Under the pieces are notes generated by a model that was not told the DNA's origin, made no database searches, and saw only the letters and a list, made by a program, of their open reading frames with translations. The position numbers were made by a program, and so were the translations under genes. From Pontibacillus yanchengensis (GTDB lineage Bacteria > Bacillota > Bacilli > Bacillales > BH030062), in the NCBI RefSeq assembly GCF_009856295.1, contig NZ_WMEU01000006.1, forward strand, positions 1 to 64,000: a stretch of DNA of 64,000 nucleotides. Direction: 5' to 3'. Below are positions 33,049 to 41,699 of the stretch, piece after piece. The first letter of the stretch is position 1; each line of letters starts with the position of its first letter.

Positions 33049-33510
33049 GTGAAAGAGGAACAATTATTTGAACAAATGAAATTGTGGCGTAAATGGACTG
33101 TGGAATTTCTTCGTACAATCCCTGAAGAGGTTGTTGATCAAATCCCGCAAGGTCATAATAACAGTGTACGATGGAATAGTGGTCATATCTTGGTAGGTTG
33201 GGATAATACATTATTTCCAGCTGTTAACGAGGAGAGACAAATTCCTCAATACTATCATTTGCTATTTCCTAATGGAAGTAAACCGGATGATTGGACAGAA
33301 GAACCACCGTCAATGGATGAGTTAATTAAGCAACTTGAAGAGCAACCCATTCTTATTGAACAAGCGTGTAAGGGACATCTTAATGAACCACTTAATGAAT
33401 CTTTCTTAGGTATGAAAACATTAGGTGACATGCTTGTTTTCCATATGAATCATGAAAATCTACATATGGGGATAATTAAAAGTATGAAACAAATGCTTTT
33501 GATTAAATAA
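33049..33510 (+). CDS. DinB-family protein
   Basis: 153 residues, GTG after GGGGAGGAAG. DinB layout with an early SVRWNSGHILVGWDNTLFP (His ligand) and late MLVFHMNHENLHMGIIKSM (two His). Only loosely similar to the DinB protein at 31800. Last cassette gene before the array end. Confidence 0.82.
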   Translation: MKEEQLFEQMKLWRKWTVEFLRTIPEEVVDQIPQGHNNSVRWNSGHILVGWDNTLFPAVNEERQIPQYYHLLFPNGSKPDDWTEEPPSMDELIKQLEEQPILIEQACKGHLNEPLNESFLGMKTLGDMLVFHMNHENLHMGIIKSMKQMLLIK

Positions 33511-33651
33511 CCATAATGGTAATGGACTATTGGGTTTAATTGGATAAGAACTAAAAGTCAGCGAACTAACAGGGCTTTCAATTGAAAAAGAAAGAATTAA
33601 AGTCAGCATTAGGTGGCTGGCTTATTATTAATTTTGAAAGTGGTGGTATTG

Positions 33652-33840
33652 ATGTAATTCTTGCGCATCCGGAGGCTTAAATGTCTAAACGATAAATTAT
33701 CTCGAATTCAAGTTTTCCATATTTTGAGCACAAAACTGTAATGAACAGTAAATTACACAACCGTGAAATATGCAAAGTGTTATAAAAATACTTATTATTT
33801 CACGATCTTTTTACTATACAATAAAATCTCCCATTTCATA
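33652..33840 (+). repeat. Last array repeat (CCGGAG box, type C right half)
   Basis: TTGCGCATCCGGAGGCTTAA, AATTATCTCGAATTCAAG, TTTGAGCAC, then the long hairpin: CACAACCGTGAAATATGC and TATTTCACGATC. The CCGGAG box matches 13852, the long right half matches 15742 and 19398. No further copy occurs to its right. Confidence 0.88.
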
Positions 33841-34072
33841 GTTTGGATAGTTAAACTATGAAAGTTTGGCGGCTACTTTGTCTTAGGTGCTTGTCACTTC
33901 CTGAACTATATAGAATCTCATAGTTGCAGGAAATATGAATTTTTAGGTGATGACAGAAACTGTTCTAAGAGTAATTCAAAAAATTTTTAAATTCATAGAC
34001 ACCAACCAATCGACTCCTTGCGATTACTAATACGAAGAATACTTATTCGTTATAGTAGAGGGGTCGATAGAA

Positions 34073-34861
34073 ATGAATTATGTTAGTTTAGCGATGAAGC
34101 ATCAACCGTTTCAAACAAAAGAAGAGATGAATAAAGCCATTAAGTTTCATATTGGAGAGCATGGGAATCAATTATCAGATACGATGGTCGAGATGATTCA
34201 TCTCCTGTCCAGGTATGCGTGTAAGTATGCAGGCGTTGCTTATCTTAAAAATGATACGATTGCCAAATTAATTGGGAAGAGCAGAAGAACGGTGATTCGA
34301 GTATTGAATAAGCTAGTCGATCTTTCTATTATTACACGCCTTGAAAATATGCGTCTTCAACGTGGAGGAAATGGGGCAAATTTATATATTATTAACCCTA
34401 CTGTCACACAGAATGTGACACACAGAAAGGAAGCTGAAAACGAAGAAGTATCAACGCATACAACTCAGGAAATGCAAGATGAACCATTATCTTTTAAAAA
34501 CATAAATAAAAAAGAATCTAAAGAATCGTTACAGGTGGAAGGTTCCCATCTTAAGAACTCCTATCGAGAATTTAAACAGTTGGTGTATTGCTTTATTCCA
34601 GAAAAGGAGTTTTTCTACCGTTTGTACCGTTCCTATAAAGCGCAAATTAAGTCATTAGAAAATATCTATGCTGAAGAAACGCTGCATGAAGTAGGCATTC
34701 ATGCTTTAAAAGCGATGTTCTCTACCATGAAAGTGAAAGACGTACATAATCCTGTTGGTTATTTCAGTCGAATTGTGAAACAAAAATTAGATGATCTATA
34801 CTTGGAGTGTTTGAGGGAATTGGAGGAAGAGCCTAAGGGAGAGTATGGTTACGGAATTTAG
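34073..34861 (+). CDS. Helix-turn-helix DNA-binding protein
   Basis: 262 residues, ATG after GAGGGGTCG. A winged-helix-like HTH lies at about residues 60-100 (YLKNDTIAKLIGKSRRTVIR, then VLNKLVDLSIITRLE); the rest is helical, with a Lys/Glu-rich linker and a C-terminal domain. The layout (HTH in the first third, KESKESL linker) matches the helix-turn-helix proteins common next to accessory regions in Bacillaceae, possibly plasmid replication-initiator relatives. Bases 33,841-34,072 between the array and this gene hold no gene. Confidence 0.65.
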   Translation: MNYVSLAMKHQPFQTKEEMNKAIKFHIGEHGNQLSDTMVEMIHLLSRYACKYAGVAYLKNDTIAKLIGKSRRTVIRVLNKLVDLSIITRLENMRLQRGGNGANLYIINPTVTQNVTHRKEAENEEVSTHTTQEMQDEPLSFKNINKKESKESLQVEGSHLKNSYREFKQLVYCFIPEKEFFYRLYRSYKAQIKSLENIYAEETLHEVGIHALKAMFSTMKVKDVHNPVGYFSRIVKQKLDDLYLECLRELEEEPKGEYGYGI

Positions 34862-34879
34862 AGAAGGGGGAGGTGCCTG

Positions 34880-35125
34880 AATAATGAAGAACCATTAGAT
34901 AAAATATTGGGGCCAAATAATGCTCAACCATCACAGTTAGAAAAGATGGATAATGATACCATTACTGAAGTGGATAAATCTATAGGTGAGGGTGATTTGT
35001 GTTACGTATATTGATGGAAAACCCATGAATCTTTTTTCAATCTGAATTAAAGGAGATTGAATTAGAATTCGCAGGAGATATGCTAGTTGTCTGAGACGGT
35101 TTAAGCTACTTGATGTAAATAGAAA
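34880..35125 (+). pseudogene. Decayed short gene
   Basis: After GGGGGAGG a frame starts only with CTG (34880) and reads NNEEPLDKILGPNNAQ to a stop, then shifted frames give YIDGKPMNLF, LKEIELEF and DMLVV. It looks like a small gene broken by at least two frameshifts. Function unknown. Confidence 0.4.
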
Positions 35126-35249
35126 GTAAATGAAGCGCTAAAGATTGTATATTCTTCTATTTCATATTGAGTTCGTTTACTTGTTTTGTAATAATAGATG
35201 TTAGTTTAAGACCAAGTATATATTTATTCTGTAAGATGTAGGTGAAAAT

Positions 35250-35438
35250 ATGAGCTTAATGAATTGTCCAGCATGTGATAATCAAGTATCTCCTCAAGCG
35301 AAGTCCTGTCCGAAGTGTGGTCACCCATTAAAACCAACACCAAGTACACCACCTCCAGTAGAAAAGAAGGAGGGACTAGGATTTTGGGGCGTCGTTGGAG
35401 CAGTGGTAGTAGCAATCATTATCCTATCATTTATTTAA
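35250..35438 (+). CDS. Zinc-ribbon membrane protein
   Basis: 62 residues, ATG after TAGGTGAAA. A zinc ribbon with CPACDNQV and CPKCGHPL (four cysteines), a proline linker TPSTPPP, then one C-terminal helix (GVVGAVVVAIIILSF). Zinc-ribbon plus single helix proteins are widespread and of unknown role. Confidence 0.8.
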   Translation: MSLMNCPACDNQVSPQAKSCPKCGHPLKPTPSTPPPVEKKEGLGFWGVVGAVVVAIIILSFI

Positions 35439-35464
35439 ACTATTTTTCCATTATTGTCATTGGA

Positions 35465-35791
35465 GTGTTATATGGGATAAATCGTTTCTACATAAAAGAA
35501 CTAACGTTACATCCATTCGTCCATGGATATTTACACGATGTGATGGCAGGGTGGTTTATGATTGCCTTCCTGCAAATTGTATTGGCTTGGAGTAAATATA
35601 GGTATTCATATGCACTCAATAGTTTGAAGTTTCAGCTATTGGTAGTGATAGTAGCAGGTATCTATTGGGAGCTCTTCACACCTTTATATTTACCTGATAG
35701 TGTTTCTGATCCATTAGATATCGTTGCTTATCTAACAGGATCATTATTCTACGGTTTCGTTTTACAATACTTGTATAGAAAAAGGAAATAA
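35465..35791 (+). CDS. Membrane protein, N-terminus uncertain
   Basis: About 108 residues from GTG 35465; an open frame continues upstream through the zinc-ribbon gene in another phase and is not the real start, so the true N-terminus is unclear. Three or four helices, with YLHDVMAGWFMIAFLQIVLA and the ending VSDPLDIVAYLTGSLFYGF, which resembles VanZ-like or DUF2809-like membrane proteins (the D-x-x-D-I motif before a helix). Confidence 0.45.
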   Translation: MLYGINRFYIKELTLHPFVHGYLHDVMAGWFMIAFLQIVLAWSKYRYSYALNSLKFQLLVVIVAGIYWELFTPLYLPDSVSDPLDIVAYLTGSLFYGFVLQYLYRKRK

Positions 35792-35894
35792 GAATCTTAA
35801 AACATAATTATTCCAACAAAATAGGGATCGTTTAAGAAACTCTTCATAACTTTTGGTATAGTAGAGTATACAAATGAACGAAAGGGTGTCTGCT

Positions 35895-36512
35895 ATGGAT
35901 CTTAGGACAATTCAAGATAAGCTAGCCAAACACACACCTTCCATAATTGGAGATGAATCTCTTAAAAGGTATTCATTACTTATACCATTAATGGAGCAGC
36001 ATGATGAACTACATATATTGTTTGAGGTTCGTTCTTATGAGATGCGCAGGCAACCTGGTGAGATATGCTTTCCAGGTGGGAAAATGGATGGTCAAGATAG
36101 TAGCACTCAAGTGACAGCTATTCGAGAAACCAGTGAAGAACTCGGTATAAGTTTTAAGCAAATTAAAAATGTCCAATCATATGGTTATATGGTATCACCA
36201 TTTGGAATGAAAGTAGACGTGTATGTAGGGTTTTTGGATTGTAAGGAAGAATCATTCTATCCAAATAAAGACGAAGTTGCAGCGTTATTCACGGTTCCGT
36301 TAGACTATTTCCTAAAAACGAAACCTGAACTTCACTATGTTCATATGGAAGTAGTTCCAGAGGAAAGCTTTCCAACTAGTATAATTCCGTATGGTGAAAA
36401 TTATCAATTTCCCAAGCGACGTTATGAGGAGTACTTTTATCACTATCATGAAAGAGTAATATGGGGATTAACTGCACGTGTGCTGTACGATTTTATAAAG
36501 AAGATGACATAG
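35895..36512 (+). CDS. CoA-pyrophosphatase-type Nudix hydrolase
   Basis: 205 residues from ATG 35895 (GAAAGGGTG upstream). The Nudix box is preceded by the CoA-pyrophosphatase motif: FEVRSYEMRRQPGEICFPGG, then TAIRETSEELGI. Enzymes with this motif hydrolyse CoA and its derivatives to phosphopantetheine and ADP. Length fits the YeaB/NudL group. Monocistronic, with a terminator. Confidence 0.85.
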   Translation: MDLRTIQDKLAKHTPSIIGDESLKRYSLLIPLMEQHDELHILFEVRSYEMRRQPGEICFPGGKMDGQDSSTQVTAIRETSEELGISFKQIKNVQSYGYMVSPFGMKVDVYVGFLDCKEESFYPNKDEVAALFTVPLDYFLKTKPELHYVHMEVVPEESFPTSIIPYGENYQFPKRRYEEYFYHYHERVIWGLTARVLYDFIKKMT

Positions 36513-36513
36513 T

Positions 36514-36545
36514 GAAAAAGCCTAATTGCAATTAGGCTTTTTTTA
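36514..36545 (+). terminator. Terminator of the Nudix gene
   Basis: AAAAAGCCTAATTGCAATTAGGCTTTTTTT (split by its own centre at GCA): a perfect stem. Confidence 0.88.
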
Positions 36546-36658
36546 TCGGTAAAAAACATCATAAGTACATGTCTATCAACTGGGTCTAAGTAGCAACTTT
36601 GAGTCTTGTAGGCCTAAGCATATATGTTCCTAAAGGGGTGTCCTGAGTTTTTGTTCTC

Positions 36659-37348
36659 TTATAAGGTTAGTGTGACAAGAAGTGCTGTACCATTAAATAA
36701 GGCATGAATGATCATTGATGATACAACAGAATTGGTTTTTTCAAACATCCACCCAAAAACAAGACCAGATATAAACACCACCGGTAATGTGTTGTAATGA
36801 GGAATGTGGACGATCGTGAAGATAGCGGAGCTACTGAACAAGCTTATTCCAACATTCCATCGGTCGCGGAGCCAGCTATATATAAATCCACGGTAAAATA
36901 TCTCTTCATAAAATGGAGAAATTATGGTTGCTGATACAAACCCAACTATGAATCTCCATGCTGAAAAACTTGATTCTAGGCTGTCTGTCTTGCTGCTAGA
37001 AGAACTAATCCCCAACCACTCCATTACAATAATTACCCCCACGCTACTTATAGTCAACAAAATGAAGTAAAAAACGATTAGTGGAAGTTTTTTTATAGAA
37101 AAAGATTGAAGGCCTATGTCATCCCACCCTAAGGAACTAGGTTTAAGTGCAATATAATAGATCCCACTTAAAAAAAGGAGAGCCATAATGAATCCAGTTG
37201 TTGTTCCTGCATAAAGTGAATCCTGTAATGTAGCATATAACCAACTTTGCATCCATCCTTCAATAAAAATGGGAACGAATATCAAAACCAATAACAGTAA
37301 CAACATAAACTCTTTCCATGACCAATTTCTTATAGTTGATTTCCTCAA
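36659..37348 (-). CDS. CPBP-family intramembrane metalloprotease
   Basis: 229 residues, about seven helices. The family motifs are present: EEIFYRGFIYSWL (EE-x-x-x-R) near residue 143, HIPHYN near residue 178, and MIIHALFN near the C-terminus, supplying the Glu and His metal ligands in the membrane. CPBP proteins process prenylated or bacteriocin-related substrates. It is divergent from the MerR gene and shares its short upstream region. Confidence 0.88.
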   Translation of the reverse strand: MRKSTIRNWSWKEFMLLLLLVLIFVPIFIEGWMQSWLYATLQDSLYAGTTTGFIMALLFLSGIYYIALKPSSLGWDDIGLQSFSIKKLPLIVFYFILLTISSVGVIIVMEWLGISSSSSKTDSLESSFSAWRFIVGFVSATIISPFYEEIFYRGFIYSWLRDRWNVGISLFSSSAIFTIVHIPHYNTLPVVFISGLVFGWMFEKTNSVVSSMIIHALFNGTALLVTLTL

Positions 37349-37393
37349 AACCCAACATCACCTTCCATTTTATGATAATTTCATTGTAGAGGG

Positions 37394-37406
37394 TTACGTT
37401 ACGTAA
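37394..37406. promoter_or_regulatory. Inverted-repeat operator between CPBP and MerR genes
   Basis: TTACGT-T-ACGTAA, a 13-base inverted repeat with one central base, about 21 bases before the MerR start codon. MerR regulators bind such elements inside promoters and often control their own gene and a divergent one. Confidence 0.5.
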
Positions 37407-37426
37407 GTAGCAAGGAGGGAAGGGTA

Positions 37427-38164
37427 ATGAGTGTATTTTCTACGGGTGAAGTATCTAAACGATTAGAAATCTCTGTTAGAACCTTACGATACTATGATCA
37501 AATAGGATTAGTTCACCCAAGTGTTAGAGCAGAGAATGGCACACGGTATTATTCAGAAGAAGCTATTTTGACGATTGAAAAGATTACGATATTAAAGCAA
37601 CTATCGCTATCTCTTGAAGATATTCACAAACTTTTAGACCAAGTCTCAATGAAAGAAATTTTAAGAATTAACAAGCAATTTCTAGAAACAAAGAAAGAAG
37701 AGATAGACAACTCCATTAGCAAATCCAATACACTTCTTCATGTACTTGACCTAGAAGGGAAGATAAGTTGGGAGCACTTAATACCTCTAATTAAGCAATA
37801 TCCAATACCAAATGATACATATGAAGATTTATTTACCGAGAAAGAGGAGGAAGCTCTACAAAGGACGCTCCCTAAAATGGAAGAAGACGACGACCAAATA
37901 AAAAGATGGATAAATATCATTAAAAGGATAGAGAAATGCCTAGAAAAAAACATAGATGTTTCTTCAGATGAAGGGCAAATTATTGCTTCTGACACCATCC
38001 TTTTATCAAAAGAAACATTTGGTGGAGATGAGAGTTTAGCAGAAAAGTTTTTTGATGCAAGAAAGTCTAATAAACAGCCTAATTCATTAAACCTGTACCC
38101 AGTAAAAGAAGAAATAATGGAATTTATGGATGAGGCGATTAAGAAATATGAAGAGGATAACTAG
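37427..38164 (+). CDS. MerR-family transcription regulator
   Basis: 245 residues, ATG after AAGGAGGG. N-terminal MerR HTH: FSTGEVSKRLEISVRTLRYY then DQIGLVHPS and the coiled linker LSLSLEDIHKLLDQVS. The C-terminal domain (about residues 120-245) is helical and TipAS-like rather than a metal-binding loop, so it likely senses a small molecule. It probably acts on the operator just upstream and on the divergent CPBP gene. Confidence 0.88.
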   Translation: MSVFSTGEVSKRLEISVRTLRYYDQIGLVHPSVRAENGTRYYSEEAILTIEKITILKQLSLSLEDIHKLLDQVSMKEILRINKQFLETKKEEIDNSISKSNTLLHVLDLEGKISWEHLIPLIKQYPIPNDTYEDLFTEKEEEALQRTLPKMEEDDDQIKRWINIIKRIEKCLEKNIDVSSDEGQIIASDTILLSKETFGGDESLAEKFFDARKSNKQPNSLNLYPVKEEIMEFMDEAIKKYEEDN

Positions 38165-38193
38165 GGGAAATTTCTTATTAGGAGAGATATAGA

Positions 38194-38484
38194 TTGTATA
38201 ACGTGTTAATCATAATCCATATATGCATCACTTTTGTGGCTCTTTTAATTTCTAATGTAAAAGAACAGTCTATCATTACTGATCGAGTAAATAAATATAT
38301 TTTTTCTGGAATTAGTTTTATTTATAGTTTCATTGGACCTGTTATGATAAGAGATGTTCTATTAACGAAACATCAAAATCCGTTCCTTTATCTCTCTTCA
38401 TGGAGTATGATTGTAGGTTTTATATTCGTACAACTACTGGTGTACAGGTTGTTAAATAGGGTGGAAATTGCAGATGAGGATTGA
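38194..38484 (+). CDS. Small membrane protein
   Basis: 96 residues, TTG after TAGGAGAG, 29 bases after the MerR gene, so probably co-transcribed. Three helices (about 4-22, 36-56 and 68-87). Family unknown; it could be part of the response unit governed by the MerR regulator. Confidence 0.5.
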   Translation: MYNVLIIIHICITFVALLISNVKEQSIITDRVNKYIFSGISFIYSFIGPVMIRDVLLTKHQNPFLYLSSWSMIVGFIFVQLLVYRLLNRVEIADED

Positions 38485-38578
38485 TTGCATGAACCTTATG
38501 CGGTTAGAAAGAAGAGAGTCAGTACTATTGCATAAACAAGTCTGTGATTAGAAAAATAAAAGGAGAGATTTTTCTAGT

Positions 38579-38890
38579 ATGTCAAACCAAGGGAAAGTAC
38601 TATGGATTACTGTAATCTTTGTGTTGTTCCTAACACACTCTCTTTGGTATTCAAGTTCCTAGGGTGGAGTGGCTATTAAAAACGAGATAAAAGAATCCAT
38701 TATAGAAAGATACAACAATCATGTTAAATTTGATCAGATGGAATATATTAATCATGGATATAGAGAAACAGGGGAGGAGTGGATGGTGAAATATCGAGTT
38801 ATAGAGGAAGGTCACTGCAGTTCCTAAAGAGCTTGGTTTTCACCAGATGGCAGTGAGCGAACCCATATTGAACCATTAAACTCATGTAAC
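38579..38890 (+). pseudogene. Broken membrane-anchored protein gene
   Basis: ATG 38579 (AGGAGAG) opens 27 codons (MSNQGKVLWITVIFVLFLTH) closed by TAG 38660-38662. In the next phases the sequence reads IKNEIKESIIERYNNHVKFD, EEWMVKYRVIEEGH and AWFSPDGSERTHIEPL: a protein-like series broken by at least two shifts. I infer a decayed exported protein. No function proposed. Confidence 0.55.
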
Positions 38891-38973
38891 TAAATACCCT
38901 GGTGAGAGTTTAGGGAAGTATTTAGCTTACCGTCTAGAATAGTGATCTAATTAATAGAGAGGGTCGTAAGTAA

Positions 38974-39555
38974 TTGAAAGGGATCAACTTATTTATTTTT
39001 ACAATCATAAGTAGTATTATTCTTATTTTATTCCGTATAATCTGGCAAGTTATTGGCTTTGTATCTTTATTGCTTCTAAGTCCTTTTCTTGTTGTATTAG
39101 CAATCGTACATATCATGTTAGTAGTATGGGCAGTAGTAGTGTTAATTAGAAAGAGGAATTGGAGACCGATTCTAGTTCATGTCATTACGATAGTAGTATT
39201 ATTCATTCCATTTAATAACATGATGGTACATGTGAAATTCAATATGAACAAATCAGATTTTAAAAAGGTAGTAGAGATGGTGGAAAGCAAAGAGTTGGAA
39301 CCGAATGTACCGAATCAACCAACACTAATTAAATTGCCAGATTCTTATGATCATTTGTCCAGTGGAGGTGGAGAGATTCGTATAAAAGACAATGGTAACC
39401 AATTATCTATCTTATTCTATAGAAATCGGGGTATATTGGATAATTATACAGGTTATTTATACGCTGAGGATTCTTCTGATTTTGGTGAGTTTGGTTTAGA
39501 AAGAAATGATGTAAACCAATTAGAAGACTATTGGTATTACGTAACATCCAATTAA
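38974..39555 (+). CDS. Membrane protein with an extracytoplasmic domain
   Basis: 193 residues, TTG after AGAGGGTCG. Three hydrophobic helices in the first 80 residues, then a soluble C-terminal domain with a Gly-rich turn (SYDHLSSGGGEIRIKDNGNQ) and a beta-rich end. Family not recognised. Downstream (39,596-39,763) lie only scraps of a small membrane gene (LLIIGVIVFILYYLPII). Confidence 0.5.
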   Translation: MKGINLFIFTIISSIILILFRIIWQVIGFVSLLLLSPFLVVLAIVHIMLVVWAVVVLIRKRNWRPILVHVITIVVLFIPFNNMMVHVKFNMNKSDFKKVVEMVESKELEPNVPNQPTLIKLPDSYDHLSSGGGEIRIKDNGNQLSILFYRNRGILDNYTGYLYAEDSSDFGEFGLERNDVNQLEDYWYYVTSN

Positions 39556-39845
39556 GACTTCTTATGACTATATTTTTCTAAAGGAGTGAAAAAAATGAAT
39601 ATCCTAATTCAGTTAGTAGGCACACACTCTTAATTATTGGAGTGATCGTATTCATCCTTTACTATCTACCTATAATATCAAAGGATATATATATAAGATA
39701 ACGAAACAGAATGACGAGATTATTAGACTTTCAGAAAAAACATCAGATGAACAAAACAAATAATCGTATTCGGTACGACCAAGTTATTGAGGATTAAGAA
39801 GCTAGAAAAAAGTTATTAGAGAATCTCGAAGGTATTACAAACAAG

Positions 39846-39880
39846 GAAGGGAGAGTATAAAAGGACAAACTCTCCCTTAT
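39846..39880. terminator. Bidirectional terminator
   Basis: AAGGGAGAGT and ACTCTCCCTT arms between two opposing units, shared by the minus-strand G1P dehydrogenase gene. Confidence 0.8.
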
Positions 39881-39883
39881 CTT

Positions 39884-40936
39884 TTACTTCAGTATGTCCT
39901 GTAACACCGGGTCCTGCTCCAAAAACTGCAATGCCTTTTGTCGGTATGTTTCCTCATGCAGATAGGTGTATCGATAAGGCTTCATAAGATGACTTTGTTC
40001 GATTGCATGAGAAAGGTCTTTTTTATTAATGTGTAGCGTTTTTACATATTCAAAAAATCCAGTACGATGAAACACCTTGCTCATCCGATCTGCTCTGTGT
40101 TCTTGGACGTGCGCCATAATGTATGTGGCAATACCGACTTGAATGCCGTGCATGTGAGGATGTTCTGCATATTGGTCGAGTGCGTGAGATATTAAGTGTT
40201 CTGATCCACTTATTGGAGCACTATTTCCACTAATGACTGTAGCGACTCCACCCATGGTTAAAGAGCTGACGAGTTCTTTTAATAGCGTAGGGTTCTGAAT
40301 GTCATGCATCGGCGTCCGAATAAAGCTGTTTACTGCTTTTTTACTTAGCATCGACGCAAATGCATTAACGTGCGTTACCCCATGAGATTCCTCGAATTCC
40401 CAGTCATAAAGAGCTGTTATGTTCGACATTAAATCTCCTATACCAGCTAGTATAAACTTAGATGGAGCGCTTTGAATGATGGTTAGGTCTGCAATGATCC
40501 CATAAGGAACTTTTGCAGGAACAGTTGTTTTTTTACCATTAATAAGAAGGGAGCAGTTGCTGCTGGCAAAGCCATCGTTTGAAGCAGAGGTAGGAATACT
40601 GATAAAGGGTGTCTGTCTTGAAAAACCGATATATTTACCATAATCAATAACAGAACCTCCACCAACAGCTACAATCACATCATATACTTCCATAGAAAAT
40701 GCTCGATTAATTAAGTCATTAATGTCTAGGTTTGCTTCTAAGCTCATCGTAACGACCTTTGTGTTCGTAAAGGATTCTTTTACCTTCTTTTCATAATGGT
40801 GATAGGTGAAATCATCAAATAACATAAGGACATTTCCAAAGCCATGTTTCTCTAGTATTTCTTCTAGCTTATAAATCACATCTTTCTTGATCTCTAAAAT
40901 AGCAGGTATCGGGACACTTGTAATTGGACTAGACAT
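39884..40936 (-). CDS. sn-glycerol-1-phosphate dehydrogenase-family (AraM/EgsA-like) enzyme
   Basis: 350 residues. NAD-binding part with VGGGSVIDYGKYIGF and IPTSASNDGFASSNCSL, then KVPYGIIADLTIIQSAPSKF, GIGDLMSNITALYDW, and the metal-ligand His region GSEHLISHALDQY and HMHGIQVGIATY. This order is that of glycerol-1-phosphate dehydrogenases, which make G1P for archaeal lipids or, in Bacillus, for prenyl-glycerol lipids with PcrB. It overlaps the HAD gene by 8 bases, so the two form an operon. Confidence 0.85.
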   Translation of the reverse strand: MSSPITSVPIPAILEIKKDVIYKLEEILEKHGFGNVLMLFDDFTYHHYEKKVKESFTNTKVVTMSLEANLDINDLINRAFSMEVYDVIVAVGGGSVIDYGKYIGFSRQTPFISIPTSASNDGFASSNCSLLINGKKTTVPAKVPYGIIADLTIIQSAPSKFILAGIGDLMSNITALYDWEFEESHGVTHVNAFASMLSKKAVNSFIRTPMHDIQNPTLLKELVSSLTMGGVATVISGNSAPISGSEHLISHALDQYAEHPHMHGIQVGIATYIMAHVQEHRADRMSKVFHRTGFFEYVKTLHINKKDLSHAIEQSHLMKPYRYTYLHEETYRQKALQFLEQDPVLQDILK

Positions 40937-41585
40937 CAGCTATAAACCCTTTTTGTATTAACGTATCTTCAACGTCTCTAAAGTCGTTAACAGGATTAAA
41001 AGAGATATTCTTAGCTTCTAGAATATCTTGTAAGGCATCTTTTGCAAAGGTAAGGTCAGCATAAACGGCAGGATGTGAATCAGGTTCACTGTCTCCTACG
41101 AAATGAACCGTATCGTATTCTGTTTGTAATTCTTGTATTACTTTGGATTTATCAATACCGTATCTTTCTGAATAATGTCGGTGTTCTGGATCGATATTCA
41201 TATGTACATTTTGATTGTGATAGTACCCTTCATTCGAAAGGACAATTACATTCTGAATATCATATTTTTGTAAGATATGATGGATGTAATAATCCGTACC
41301 AGCACTTAATATATAGACGTCCCCACCGTTTTGTTGAACGTGATGAATCAAAGAAGGTACGTATTCATCAATTGGGATATCCAGTATATCCTTTATAATT
41401 TGCTCTTCATCCTGGTTTATGGAAGAAAAAACAGTACTGAGAAAATCTATATCCTTCATCTGACCTGCTTTCCATTTCTTGAATAGCTCTTCACCTTCAG
41501 GAAAATATTTCTCAATGATTACCCAGTAAAAATCTTTGTTGGAAATCGTGCCATCAAAATCGGAAACAAATGCCCATTTCTTCAT
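40929..41585 (-). CDS. MtnX-like HAD phosphatase
   Basis: 218 residues from ATG 41585, set by GGAGGGGAAAT (the upstream ATG at 41600 lies in that site). HAD motifs: FVSDFDGTISNKD (motif I, D-x-D), SAGTDYYIHHIL (motif II) and FVGDSEPD (motif IV). The layout matches MtnX-type C1-capped HAD phosphatases. With the G1P dehydrogenase it could act on a phosphorylated glycerol or sugar product; the partner and substrate are inferred only from the operon. Confidence 0.82.
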   Translation of the reverse strand: MKKWAFVSDFDGTISNKDFYWVIIEKYFPEGEELFKKWKAGQMKDIDFLSTVFSSINQDEEQIIKDILDIPIDEYVPSLIHHVQQNGGDVYILSAGTDYYIHHILQKYDIQNVIVLSNEGYYHNQNVHMNIDPEHRHYSERYGIDKSKVIQELQTEYDTVHFVGDSEPDSHPAVYADLTFAKDALQDILEAKNISFNPVNDFRDVEDTLIQKGFIADV

Positions 41586-41667
41586 GTATTTCCCCTCCAT
41601 ATGTATAAGAATTTTCTATTCCATTGTACAGAATTTTATCAATGCACACTACTAATTGTAGAACTAA

Positions 41668-41697
41668 AAAAGCACCCGTTGTGGACGGGTGCTTTTA
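41668..41697 (-). terminator. Terminator of the SET protein gene
   Basis: AAAAGCACCCGT, TGTGG, ACGGGTGCTTTT; perfect stem next to the stop codon. Confidence 0.85.
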
Positions 41698-41699
41698 TG

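Noticed and set aside
366..33840. CRISPR array
   Set aside because: Repeat spacing is about 1 kb, spacers hold genes, and no cas genes are present.
366..33840. Classical integron with attC sites
   Set aside because: The conserved core and GGGCGC box do not match RYYYAAC/GTTRRRY with paired L boxes and an extrahelical base, and the recombinase lacks the IntI insertion. I describe it as integron-like only.
1..33840. Prophage or ICE explanation for the accessory half
   Set aside because: No capsid, terminase, portal, relaxase or conjugation genes; one recombinase and one intron only.
40483..41398. Open frames opposite the G1P dehydrogenase and HAD genes
   Set aside because: Shadows of well-supported genes without ribosome sites.
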